A stretch of 43,535 nucleotides of DNA from Bauldia sp. (GCF_020442045.1 NZ_JAGRLA010000159.1:1-43535), one strand, 5' to 3'; shown: positions 17,879 to 26,003, counted from the first letter of the stretch. Numbers and translations: made by a program. The notes: generated by a model not told the origin, from the letters alone.

Positions 17879-19358
17879 TTCTGTTGCTCCCATGGTCTTT
17901 AGTTATGTTTTCGGTTCCGGCCATGGCCTCGAAAGCGACGGCGGCCGACAAGGCCACGTGATCGAACCCCCGCGGCGCCGCGAATTGCAGCGCGACGGGG
18001 CGATTGCCGGAAACCATGCCGCAAGGGACGACACAGCCGGGCTGCTGTGACAGATTCAAAGGGAAGCTGAAGCCTGCCCAGTCCGTCCAGCGCCGATAAC
18101 CGCTACCCGCGGGCGCCTGGGCGCCCGTGCGAAACGCCGCAATCGGCGTTGCCGGCGACACGATGACGTCATAGGCCGAAAACAGGAGGTCCATCTGGCG
18201 CCCGAACTCGGCGCGCATGGCCGACATCGAGCAATAGTCCTGCGCCGAGAGCGCGGCGCCCTCACCGGCGATCAAAAGGAATTCGGGGTCGCAGACCTGG
18301 CGTTGTTCCGGCTTTATGGCCGCAAGCCGCGCCGCCGCCCCCGCATACCAGTGCGTCGTGAACATTTCGAGCAAGGGAAAGGAAGGCAGCGCTATCTCTT
18401 CGATCACCGCGCCGGCCTCTTCGATCAGGCGACAGGCCTGTTCGCAGGCTGCGGCCAATTCCGGGTCGACGCCGCCACTTGCGGGAGCCGCCCACAAGCC
18501 CACCCGCGCGCCCTTGAAATGAAACGCTCGGTCCGTGATGGGCGGAAAGTCGCCACTCTGCTGGTACCAATCCCGGGCATCCCGCCCCGCGATCACCTGT
18601 ATCATGGCTCTCGCATCCGCCACGTCACGCGCCATCGAACCCAGATGCGCGAGCGTGCCGAAGGGGCTCGGCGGATAGGCGGGCACACGACCGTAACTCG
18701 GCTTCAATCCAGCAATTCCGGTGAAAGCAGCCGGTATACGGATCGAGCCGCCACCATCGGTTCCCAAATGCAGCACACCGGCACCGGTCACCGCGGCGAC
18801 CGCGGCGCCGCCGCTCGACCCTCCCGGCGTCAGGCGGCTGTCCCAGGGATTCGAGGTGATACCGGTCAAGGGGCTTTCCGTGATCGCCTGGAATCCGAAT
18901 TCGGGTGTGGTCGTCAGTCCAAGGATCGGCGTTCCTGCCGAGCGCAGGCGCTCAACGGCGGGCGAGTCCACAGGTTGCGGAAGGGTCTCCGTCGCCCTGC
19001 TCCCCGCGCGCATGGGCTGGCCGCGAACCGCCACGATGTCCTTGATCGTCGCCGGGACGCCATCGATCCCGGAAGCTGGAGCGCCTGCATGCCAGCGCTG
19101 TTCGGACGCCTTGGCCTCCGCCATCGCCCCTTCGTGGTCGATGGTGACGAAGGCATTGAACCGGGCATCCACGATTTCAGCCCTGTCCAGGACCTCGCGC
19201 ACGACCTCCACCGGGGACAGCGCACCGCTGCGATATGCGGTAGTGAGGTCCGCGACCCCCATGCGGCAGACGTCGGATGCATCGGCGGACGGATGTGCCG
19301 CGCTCCCGCCACCCCGGCGTTCCCCGACGACCCTCGCTGCGTCGACGCCTTGTTCCAT
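17865..19358 (-). CDS. Amidase signature-family hydrolase
   Basis: A 497-residue cytosolic amidase with the Ser-cisSer-Lys triad: Lys106 in ATIKDIVAV, Ser181/Ser182 in TPGGSSGGAA and nucleophile Ser205 in LGTDGGGSIRIPA, followed by GLKPSYGRVP. It would hydrolyse a carboxamide to acid and ammonia, or act on a related amide or urea derivative. It is first in the 14-gene run and overlaps the binding-protein gene. The ATG at 19358 is taken as start because longer frames would run into the divergent LysR gene; no strong ribosome site precedes it, and an ATG at 19262 remains possible. GatA is excluded by context: there is no gatB or gatC nearby. Confidence 0.9.
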   Translation of the reverse strand: MEQGVDAARVVGERRGGGSAAHPSADASDVCRMGVADLTTAYRSGALSPVEVVREVLDRAEIVDARFNAFVTIDHEGAMAEAKASEQRWHAGAPASGIDGVPATIKDIVAVRGQPMRAGSRATETLPQPVDSPAVERLRSAGTPILGLTTTPEFGFQAITESPLTGITSNPWDSRLTPGGSSGGAAVAAVTGAGVLHLGTDGGGSIRIPAAFTGIAGLKPSYGRVPAYPPSPFGTLAHLGSMARDVADARAMIQVIAGRDARDWYQQSGDFPPITDRAFHFKGARVGLWAAPASGGVDPELAAACEQACRLIEEAGAVIEEIALPSFPLLEMFTTHWYAGAAARLAAIKPEQRQVCDPEFLLIAGEGAALSAQDYCSMSAMRAEFGRQMDLLFSAYDVIVSPATPIAAFRTGAQAPAGSGYRRWTDWAGFSFPLNLSQQPGCVVPCGMVSGNRPVALQFAAPRGFDHVALSAAVAFEAMAGTENITKDHGSNRNENS

Positions 19359-19437
19359 GGCATTTGGATAACAAGCGTCAGGCGATCCAAAAAGTGCAAT
19401 ATTTACTACCCTTCTTACATAAAATAAAACAGATGGC
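19359..19437. promoter_or_regulatory. Divergent promoter region of the 14-gene operon and lysR
   Basis: This gap of about 80 bases is markedly more AT-rich than the flanking genes, with runs such as TTACATAAAATAAAA near 19416-19430. It lies between the operon's first gene and a LysR gene on the other strand, the classical layout in which a LysR protein controls both promoters. I could not place a confident T-N11-A box or a well-spaced -35/-10 pair. The assignment rests on layout and base composition. Confidence 0.5.
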
Positions 19438-20424
19438 ATGAACGTGTCGCTTCGCCATCTGTCCTATCTTTGTGCCGTCGCGGAATTGGGGAGCGTTCAG
19501 GCGGCCGCGAAACACCACAGGATTTCAACGTCGTCGATCCTCGCGGCGATTGCGCATGCCGAGAGCGAGTTCGGCGCGATGATCTTCTTCCGAATGGCGT
19601 CCAAAGGCACCCAGGTGACGCCCCATGGAGAAAGGTTCATTACGGCCGCGCGCAGCCTGCTGCACGCCCAGGACGAGTTCGTCCAACGTGTCGGCCCACA
19701 ATCCTACGCGACGCCGGCGCGTGTTCGGATCGGCTGCTTCCGGCCTTTCAGTTCGCTCTTCATGAGCGCACTTGTTCGAAAATTCGTCGACGCTACCGGA
19801 CCGCTCGAGATCGAGCTCAAGGAAGGTGACGTCACGGAGCTCTATGACTGGCTAAGTGACGGCACGGTGGACGTCGTCATGGCCTACGACATCGGCCCCC
19901 ATTACCCCGGCAGCGCCACGCCCCTTTGCAAGGTGCCTCGGCATGTCGCGATCCATGCGGACGATCCGCTGGCCAGAAAGAAGGAAATCAGCCTCAAGGA
20001 AATTGCCCAACGCGACCTTGTTCTGCTGGACATGCCGCATACCGAGGAATTTCTGATGGCTGCGTTCGACATCCTGGCCAAGCGTCCGAAGGTCTGTTTC
20101 CGGTCCAGATCCTACGAGGCGGTTCGCAGCGCTGTCGTCCTGAAGTTCGGCCCCACCCTTCTCAACCTCCGGCCTTCGCCCCTGGTCGCGGCCGATCCTC
20201 CCGAAATAGCTCGACGTCCGCTGCAGGAGAAGATTCCCGCGCCGCAAGTGGTCGTGATCGACGTTTATGGACACATAAAACCGGCATTCGTCAGGAAATT
20301 CATAAGAGTCGCCCATGACTTCTTCAGCGATTGGGGGCCAGAGAACTTTGCGGTAACGACATCGGAGAACAGGAAAGGCCTGCTTATTCCGCCACCCAAC
20401 CAGCATGTCCGTACTTCACGCTGA
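19438..20424 (+). CDS. LysR-family transcriptional regulator
   Basis: A 328-residue regulator. The N-terminal winged helix-turn-helix covers about residues 1-60 (SLRHLSYLCAVAELGSVQAA, then HHRISTSSILAAIAHAESEF) and the periplasmic-binding-like effector domain about 90-295. Such proteins act as tetramers, binding a small-molecule inducer that is usually a pathway intermediate. The gene is divergent from the 14-gene operon and convergent with an epimerase gene, so control of the operon is the natural inference. The recognition helix differs from the common TQPAVSxxIxxLE pattern (ISTSSILAAIAHAE), so it is a divergent subgroup. Confidence 0.92.
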   Translation: MNVSLRHLSYLCAVAELGSVQAAAKHHRISTSSILAAIAHAESEFGAMIFFRMASKGTQVTPHGERFITAARSLLHAQDEFVQRVGPQSYATPARVRIGCFRPFSSLFMSALVRKFVDATGPLEIELKEGDVTELYDWLSDGTVDVVMAYDIGPHYPGSATPLCKVPRHVAIHADDPLARKKEISLKEIAQRDLVLLDMPHTEEFLMAAFDILAKRPKVCFRSRSYEAVRSAVVLKFGPTLLNLRPSPLVAADPPEIARRPLQEKIPAPQVVVIDVYGHIKPAFVRKFIRVAHDFFSDWGPENFAVTTSENRKGLLIPPPNQHVRTSR

Positions 20425-20524
20425 TCACGATGGCCCTGTCTCGAGCCGACGGAAGATCAACATCGCTGACGGCTTCTTGTCGCCGAAAGCCGACCCCGAA
20501 CCAAAGGCGGCGACGCCCCGGCGA

Positions 20525-21499
20525 CTACGCGGTCGCGGTGAGCCGGTCCTGCGATCGGAGCATCTGGAACGCCCGGTGGGTCTGCTCGATGCCGTGTCGG
20601 GGCGAGATCGACGGCAGATCCCCGAGATGGGCCCTGATCGGTTCGTCGTCCAGGTCATGGGGGATGGCCAGCGGTTGCCCCGATATCGAGATACCGTGGT
20701 CGGGCTCAAGCTCGGACAGGATCTTCAGACCATTTTCGATCGTCTCGGAGCCGCCATTCAGATCGAAGACATGAGCTTCATCGCCGTCGCGCCTCACCGC
20801 CCCGATAAACGCCGACGCGGCCTCGCCGCCGTAGAGCCAGCTGATCGGGCCGTTGAACGGAATCTCGTAAGCCTCGCCCAGCACCGCCTTGGCGATGGCG
20901 ACCGTGAAACTCGCTGACATCCCCTGATCGCGCGCCACGCCGTAGACGACGTTCGGACGGATGCCGACCGAGGGCACGCCCCAATCAAGCCAAAAGACCT
21001 TGGCGGTGTATTCGTTGGCGAGCTTATAGGCACCATAGAGCGTCGCCAGAACCGGACCTCCCGGCGGCATCCCGTGGACCGCCGAGGAACTGGCATAGGC
21101 GATCCGCTTGAGACCGGCGTGACGCGCGATCTCCAGGACATTGATCGTGCCCTCGACATTGACGCGCGCGCCGGCCGCCGGATTGGCCTTGCAAAACGGA
21201 ACCTGCAGGCCGGCGAGATGGATGATCGAGCGGATGCCGTGACGTTCCGCCACCTCCGTCAGCCGCCGGGCGTCGGCGATATCGCCGGTTTCCCAGGTCA
21301 ATGCCGCAGCGCCCTCCTCGCCCAGCATCAGCGACGGGCGGCGGCGATCGTCCCTGAGGTCGAATGCCACAACCGGGACGGAGGAACGCGTCAGGATCGC
21401 AAGGACCCAGGCTCCGATACATCCGCCCGCCCCGGTGACGAGCACCGGTCCGTCGAAGGTCTCCGGATCGACCAGAAAGGCATCCGTCAGAAAATCCAT
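20525..21499 (-). CDS. NAD(P)-dependent epimerase/dehydratase family protein
   Basis: A 324-residue extended SDR. It has VLVTGAGGCIGAWVL (about 20-34), the YASSSAVHG segment with the catalytic Ser and YGAYKLANE with the Tyr/Lys pair. The ATG at 21499 follows a GGAGA site; the frame extends further upstream without support. It is a distant paralogue of the epimerase at 11223-12158, not a copy. It stands alone, 88 bases after the MerR gene and convergent with lysR across a 100-base gap that shows no clear terminator. Substrate unknown; sugar or sugar-acid dehydrogenation and nucleotide-sugar epimerisation are both possible. Confidence 0.88.
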   Translation of the reverse strand: MDFLTDAFLVDPETFDGPVLVTGAGGCIGAWVLAILTRSSVPVVAFDLRDDRRRPSLMLGEEGAAALTWETGDIADARRLTEVAERHGIRSIIHLAGLQVPFCKANPAAGARVNVEGTINVLEIARHAGLKRIAYASSSAVHGMPPGGPVLATLYGAYKLANEYTAKVFWLDWGVPSVGIRPNVVYGVARDQGMSASFTVAIAKAVLGEAYEIPFNGPISWLYGGEAASAFIGAVRRDGDEAHVFDLNGGSETIENGLKILSELEPDHGISISGQPLAIPHDLDDEPIRAHLGDLPSISPRHGIEQTHRAFQMLRSQDRLTATA

Positions 21500-21587
21500 C
21501 ACACCCTGTCTCCGTGATCTTGTGATTTCTCTCACCGTTCGATCGCACGATACCATTTCTTAGCCGGTGGACGCGCGACGAACCGCC

Positions 21588-22010
21588 CTAGCCCCGCGAT
21601 GACCGTCCGCGGCCACGCCGGCGGCGTCCGGCGGCGGCGACAAGGCGCCGGAAGGTCGCGCATTCCATGTGCGAGGGGGCGGGACAATCCGCGACATGGC
21701 GCAAGGTATCCCGAAGCGCGGTCATTTCGCGGATATGCCGGTCGAGCTGGTCCGCCTTGTCGCGCAGGACCGCGCGCGGCAGATCGGGCTCGCCGTTGCT
21801 GCCGAACATTCCTGCGATCTCGTCGAGCGAGAATCCCGCCGCCTTCCCCATCGCGATCAGCTTGAGCTGCAGCAGGACCTCGGGCGGAAACTGACGCCTG
21901 AGCCCGTTGCGGCCGACCGAGGCGATCAGCCCGATCTCCTCATAATAGCGCAACGCCGAGGGCGGGAGGCCGGCCCGTTCGGACACTTCGCCAATATCCA
22001 GGAATCGCAT
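21588..22010 (-). CDS. MerR-family transcriptional regulator
   Basis: A 140-residue regulator with the N-terminal MerR winged helix (FLDIGEVSERAGLPPSALRY, then YEEIGLI) and a coiled-coil dimerisation helix (about 80-110). A C-terminal CPAPSHMEC has two Cys and one His in nine residues. The four-Cys cluster motif of SoxR is absent, so a [2Fe-2S] sensor is unlikely; a thiol, metal or drug effector is possible. The tail is unusually arginine-rich (GRRRRGRGRSSRG). It is divergent from an MFS efflux gene with a perfect palindrome between them, indicating direct control of efflux. The ATG at 22010 begins at MRFLDIGEV. Confidence 0.92.
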   Translation of the reverse strand: MRFLDIGEVSERAGLPPSALRYYEEIGLIASVGRNGLRRQFPPEVLLQLKLIAMGKAAGFSLDEIAGMFGSNGEPDLPRAVLRDKADQLDRHIREMTALRDTLRHVADCPAPSHMECATFRRLVAAAGRRRRGRGRSSRG

Positions 22011-22011
22011 C

Positions 22012-22042
22012 TTGACCTCAAGGCGACTTGAGGTCCTAGGGT
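22012..22042 (+). promoter_or_regulatory. MerR-type promoter with perfect palindromic operator
   Basis: ACCTCAAG (22015-22022) and CTTGAGGT (22027-22034) form a perfect 8-base inverted repeat with a 4-base spacer. It lies between a -35 element TTGACC (22012-22017) and a -10-like TAGGGT (22037-22042). The 19-base spacer is the over-long spacing that MerR proteins correct by twisting DNA. The arms match the CCTCAAG...CTTGAGG class of MerR/SoxR-type operators. It reads towards the MFS gene and begins two bases from the MerR start codon, so the regulator should also control its own transcription. Confidence 0.85.
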
Positions 22043-22074
22043 GCCCTACCGCAACTCCGAAGGCAAGTGGAGAC

Positions 22075-23322
22075 ATGGATATGGAGACGCCGCCGTCATC
22101 GCCTGGCGGCACCGGAAGGCAGTGGCCCATCCTGCTGCCCCTCGCCCTCTCGATGCTGCTGGCGTCGCTGGGAACCAGCATCGCCAACATCGCGCTGCCG
22201 GCGCTCTCGAGGGCCTTCGCGGCGCCCTTCCATCACGTCCAATGGGTCGTCATCGCCTATCTTGCGTCCCTGACCCTCCTGGTCGTTTTCGCCGGCCGCC
22301 TCGGCGATATCCTCGGCCTGAGGCGCATGCACCTGGCGGGACTCGCCCTGTTCGCCGTCGCCTCCCTGCTCTGCGGCGCCGCGCCCACCCTCGCGGCACT
22401 GATCGCGGCGCGGGCGCTCCAGGGTGTCGGCGCGGCTTTCGTGATGACCCTGAGCATCGCCCTCATCCGCCAGACCGCGCGGGAAGGACGCATGGGCCAG
22501 GCGATGGGTTTGCTGGGCACCGCTTCGGCGATCGGAACGGCACTCGGTCCGGCGCTCGGAGGCGTCCTGATCGCCGTCGCCGGCTGGCGCGGCATCTTTC
22601 TCGTCCAGGCTCCCGTCGCGCTGGCAACCCTGGTCCTGACCTGGACGGGGCTGCGGCGCGGTGGAGTCGGCGCGACATCGCCCGGGCCGGCTTTCGCCAC
22701 GGTCCGCCGCGGCGGACGATATCTCCGCCACCTCCTGACCAATTTCCTGGTCGCCGCGGTGATGATGACGACACTCGTCGTCGGCCCCTTCTATCTCGGT
22801 CTCGGGCTGGGCCTGGGCGACATCCCGATCGGCCTCGTCATGTCGATCGGTCCCGTGGTTTCGATCCTCACCGGCGTGCCGTCCGGCCGGGCGGTCGATC
22901 GATGGGGGGCGCGACGCGTGCTCGGCATCGGTCTCGCCATGCTGGCGGCCGGCGCGTTCACGCTGTCGCTCCTGCCCGGTGTCTTCGGCGTCGGCGGCTA
23001 TGTCGCGGCGATCGCGATCCTGACGCCGGGCTACCAGCTCTTCCAGGCCGCCAACAACACCGCGGTCATGACGGAAGTCGCAAAGGAAAGGCGCGGGCTC
23101 ATTTCGGGATTGCTGAATCTCTCGCGCAATCTCGGGCTGATTGCCGGCGCATCGGCCATGGGCGCCGTCTTCGCGCTGGGCGCCGGCACAACCGATTTCG
23201 ACCACGCCTCATCGGTCGCCATCGCCGACGGGATGCGGCTGACCTTCATGCTCGCCGGTGGCTTGATGATCGCCGCGCTGTGGGTCGCCTTCGCACGATC
23301 GATCCGGACCGGTGCGGCCTGA
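22075..23322 (+). CDS. MFS transporter, probable drug/solute efflux (DHA type)
   Basis: A 415-residue inner-membrane major facilitator with about twelve or more predicted helices. Motif A appears as FAGRLGDILGLRRMHLAG after helix 2, and a second GRAVDRWGARRVLG loop begins the C-terminal half. The sequence resembles the DHA1/DHA2 multidrug exporters, probably proton-driven. The ATG at 22075 is preceded by GTGGAG. The gene is preceded by a MerR-type promoter and divergent from the regulator, which supports an inducible export role. Cargo unknown. Confidence 0.9.
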   Translation: MDMETPPSSPGGTGRQWPILLPLALSMLLASLGTSIANIALPALSRAFAAPFHHVQWVVIAYLASLTLLVVFAGRLGDILGLRRMHLAGLALFAVASLLCGAAPTLAALIAARALQGVGAAFVMTLSIALIRQTAREGRMGQAMGLLGTASAIGTALGPALGGVLIAVAGWRGIFLVQAPVALATLVLTWTGLRRGGVGATSPGPAFATVRRGGRYLRHLLTNFLVAAVMMTTLVVGPFYLGLGLGLGDIPIGLVMSIGPVVSILTGVPSGRAVDRWGARRVLGIGLAMLAAGAFTLSLLPGVFGVGGYVAAIAILTPGYQLFQAANNTAVMTEVAKERRGLISGLLNLSRNLGLIAGASAMGAVFALGAGTTDFDHASSVAIADGMRLTFMLAGGLMIAALWVAFARSIRTGAA

Positions 23323-23510
23323 CCCCGAAAGCAGTCCGCTTTCGCCGCCCGCTCCATCCGTCCCAATCGCCGGAAGAGCGCTGAGGCCGCCGGCACGGCT
23401 TCCATACATGCGCGACCGATGCTACTTTTTTTGGTTGATGCACAGTGCTTCAGAAGAATTCTGTTCCTTCCGAAGGTTGCGAATCTCCGCACGGCGTAGT
23501 CGGATTTTCC

Positions 23511-24281
23511 ATGGCATTTGTTTTCTTACATCTCCAGAAATGCGCCGGAGGCACTATCAATGCGCTATTGAGGTCAAGTTTTCCCGACGACAGATTTTCG
23601 AAACGCACTATCGCGGGACATATTGATTGGAAAGACAATAACGGTAAAGATGATCAAATAATATGTGGACATGTCACGGCGCGTGAAATTGCTCACAACA
23701 TTGGAAACACGAGGGTATTTACGGTCCTTAGGGAACCGGAGGCGCGGCTCTTGTCGCACTTCTATTTTTTGAAGTCTCATACTATCGATTCATTGAAAAA
23801 ATATAATGTCGAGTTGCTTTTCCGAATCAAATCCATGTCCCTTTACGAATTCCTTTGTGACAGAGAAGTGGATAACTGGCTCCGTGACTTTTACGTGTGG
23901 AATCTTGATCCTGATTTCAAACGTGGCAAGACCCCGCCTGACCTCAACAGAGCATCAAAATTCCTTGAATCTTGCGAACTTGTCGGCATTACCGAAGAGC
24001 TTGAAGCGTTTGTCGAAGCGCTGTTCAAGGCATTGAACCTGCCGCTTCCGACGGACATACCGCGCGTTCACAGCCTCGAAGGGCGATCGAAGAACGCTTC
24101 TTTCGATCCGGTAGAAATCCGGAGCCCGACCGATGAGGAGCGCGCGCTCATCGACGAATATATTCAGAACGACCGGGTTCTCTACAACCTTGCAAAGACG
24201 AAGGCTCCAAAGGCTCGATCCAATACGGGCCTGATCGACGAGATGAAGGCTCTTCTCAAGCGCTACATCGGGCCGGCGTAG
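23511..24281 (+). CDS. Sulfotransferase-family protein in an AT-rich patch
   Basis: A 256-residue protein resembling the Sulfotransfer_2 group. The N-terminal FVFLHLQKCAGGTI (about 3-16) fits the 5'-phosphosulfate-binding loop of PAPS enzymes, and TVLREPEARLLSHFYF fits the 3'-phosphate-binding RxxxxxxxSxY region. It would transfer sulfate from PAPS to a sugar, lipid or surface glycan. The ATG at 23511 places the loop at the N-terminus; a GTG at 23445 is an alternative, and neither has a clear ribosome site. Base composition from about 23430 to 24010 is strikingly AT-rich against the rest of the window, pointing to horizontal acquisition. No glycan-synthesis genes flank it. Confidence 0.8.
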   Translation: MAFVFLHLQKCAGGTINALLRSSFPDDRFSKRTIAGHIDWKDNNGKDDQIICGHVTAREIAHNIGNTRVFTVLREPEARLLSHFYFLKSHTIDSLKKYNVELLFRIKSMSLYEFLCDREVDNWLRDFYVWNLDPDFKRGKTPPDLNRASKFLESCELVGITEELEAFVEALFKALNLPLPTDIPRVHSLEGRSKNASFDPVEIRSPTDEERALIDEYIQNDRVLYNLAKTKAPKARSNTGLIDEMKALLKRYIGPA

Positions 24282-24377
24282 TCCGCTCCCGCCAAACGGC
24301 CGGTCAAGACGCCGCGCCCGGGCTGCCTCAAAGGAGCCCGATTTGCTATTAAGACCGACAGGAATCTGGAGGCTCTC

Positions 24378-24617
24378 ATGCGTAAATCCGCTGCAACCAT
24401 CGCTCTCGTGGCTGTCGCCGCGCTGGCCCTCGTCCCCCCGGCATTCGCCCGTGGCGGGAGCAGTAGCTCGTCGTTCGGCGGCGGCGGCGGACGAGGCTGG
24501 GTCGGAGGAACCCAGAAGCCGGAGGACTTCCCCAACTGCATGATGTGGAGCCAGAAGGATCGCGCCTATGTCTGGCTCTGCGGCAAGCCCTACCCGCCGG
24601 GATATATCCACCGGTAG
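24378..24617 (+). CDS. Small Gly/Ser-rich secreted protein of unknown function
   Basis: A 79-residue protein with a clear Sec signal (KK-like n-region MRKS, hydrophobic core to about residue 20, cleavage likely after PAFA at 25). A low-complexity RGGSSSSSFGGGGGRGW stretch follows, then a short C-terminal part with two Cys (NCMMW and WLCGK), which could form a disulfide in the periplasm. GGAGG lies six bases before the ATG. No family recognised. It is between the sulfotransferase and the convergent ltrA gene; the neighbours give no functional hint. Confidence 0.7.
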   Translation: MRKSAATIALVAVAALALVPPAFARGGSSSSSFGGGGGRGWVGGTQKPEDFPNCMMWSQKDRAYVWLCGKPYPPGYIHR

Positions 24618-24731
24618 GCATGTCGCCCCGACGACACCGTGCCCCCCCAAGGCGCGGGCATGCACCGCCGATGATCCCCGCGTCCCTGCCGGGTCTCGGG
24701 GAGATGGGCGCATGGACCCGGGCCAACGTGG

Positions 24732-26003
24732 CTAGCGGGCCTCTCCGGACCCTTCGACCTCGCCCAACATCTCAAGCTGGTTGCGGTAGCCGAGTGCCTC
24801 ATAACCGACGACGCTGGCCACCGGCGCGAGCATGAGGATGATCAGGCAGATCGCCATATCGACGCCGAACATCGCGGCGAGGACGGCAGCCACCACCACG
24901 ACCGCGGTGACGGCCAGCAGCCAAACGTGGAGAGGGTCGAACCTGCCGGCCAGGTAGGTGTAGAGCACATAGAGCGCCCCGATGAAGACGGCGACCGGGA
25001 TGGCCACGGCCAGCACCGTCGCCACGGCGCCGATATGCGACACATGCTCGATGTAATATGCCGCGACATGGAGCCCCGCCCCGGTCGCGACAATCGATGC
25101 GACGACAATCATCTGGGTGTAGCCCCAGACGAAGGCGCGGTCGCGGTGGACGTTGAGAATCCGCGCGGAAGGCACCAGGAAATAGGCCCACCACATGCCG
25201 AAGGTGAGCCCGGTTCCGGCGACACAGACCAGGATCGCGTCCAGCGTCCAGCCCATCTCCCCGACCGCCGCCGACAGCGCCGCGACCGTCCCGACCACGC
25301 CTTCGCCAAGCGCGATGATGGCGAAAAGGCCATGGCGTTCCGCGATGTGATGGGCATGCCAGGGCGTGCCGCCGTCCCGCCGCTCGGCGACCACCGGCCC
25401 GGTGAGCTCCACCAGGGCGAGAATGGCAACGAAGACAAACATGATGCCGATGGTCAGATCGGCCAGACTGAGCGCGACCCATCCGACCTGCGCGATCGCA
25501 ATGGAGCCGGCATAGGTCAGGCAGGCGCGGCGTCGCGAGGGGTTTTGCCGGGCAGCGCGGAGCCACTGAAAAACCATCGCGACACGCATGATCACGTAAC
25601 CGGCCACCATGACCGAATTGTCGAGATGATTGCCATGCTCGATCGAGGCGAACATCCGCGGCAGGCCGATCGCCAGGACGAGCACGCCGATCATCTGCAC
25701 CATCGTCGCGATGCGGAAAATCCAGTCATCGGTGTCGTAGGCCGACGCGAACCACGAGAAGTTCACCCACGCCCAGCAGATCGCGAAGCTCGCGAAGCCG
25801 AAGCCGATGAAGGCGACACCGAAATGGGCCTCGGCCAGGGCATGGGCATACTGGGCGGCGGCGAAGGCGAAGCTGGTGACGAAGGTCAGGTCGAACAGCA
25901 ACTCGAGCGGGGTCGCCGCACGATGAGCCTCGTTCGGATCCCTTCCCCCCATTTGCCGCGAGTGATGATGGTTGGGTCCGGATCCCGCCGGCTCGATGCT
26001 CAT
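24732..26003 (-). CDS. ltrA: Low temperature requirement protein A (LtrA) family membrane protein
   Basis: A 423-residue integral membrane protein with about ten to twelve predicted helices. The N-terminal TPLELLFDLTFVTSFAFAAA is the family hallmark, and RHGLFAIIALGEGVVG matches the conserved mid-protein motif. LtrA was first tied to growth at low temperature in Listeria; its biochemical role is not established. The ATG at 26003 has GGAGA upstream; a further in-frame start at 26063 is less likely. It lies 61 bases downstream of an unrecognised gene on the same strand and is convergent with the small secreted protein gene. Confidence 0.9.
   Translation of the reverse strand: MSIEPAGSGPNHHHSRQMGGRDPNEAHRAATPLELLFDLTFVTSFAFAAAQYAHALAEAHFGVAFIGFGFASFAICWAWVNFSWFASAYDTDDWIFRIATMVQMIGVLVLAIGLPRMFASIEHGNHLDNSVMVAGYVIMRVAMVFQWLRAARQNPSRRRACLTYAGSIAIAQVGWVALSLADLTIGIMFVFVAILALVELTGPVVAERRDGGTPWHAHHIAERHGLFAIIALGEGVVGTVAALSAAVGEMGWTLDAILVCVAGTGLTFGMWWAYFLVPSARILNVHRDRAFVWGYTQMIVVASIVATGAGLHVAAYYIEHVSHIGAVATVLAVAIPVAVFIGALYVLYTYLAGRFDPLHVWLLAVTAVVVVAAVLAAMFGVDMAICLIILMLAPVASVVGYEALGYRNQLEMLGEVEGSGEAR

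Noticed and set aside
17865..19358. GatA subunit of the tRNA amidotransferase
   Set aside because: The amidase triad fits the superfamily, but gatB and gatC are absent and the gene is embedded in a catabolic transport operon.
20425..20524. Terminator between lysR and the convergent epimerase gene
   Set aside because: No stem of useful length was found in the 100 bases.
21588..22042. Calling the MerR-type protein SoxR from its operator
   Set aside because: The palindrome resembles SoxR sites, but the protein lacks the clustered four-Cys [2Fe-2S] motif, so only the MerR family is supported.
22041..23384. 447-codon open frame overlapping the MFS gene in another frame
   Set aside because: Arg/Pro-rich frame shadow; the overlapping frame encodes an obvious MFS protein with helices and motif A.
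24618..24731. Bidirectional terminator between the small secreted protein gene and ltrA
   Set aside because: Only a weak TGCCC/GGGCA pairing is visible with no U-run; too little to call.
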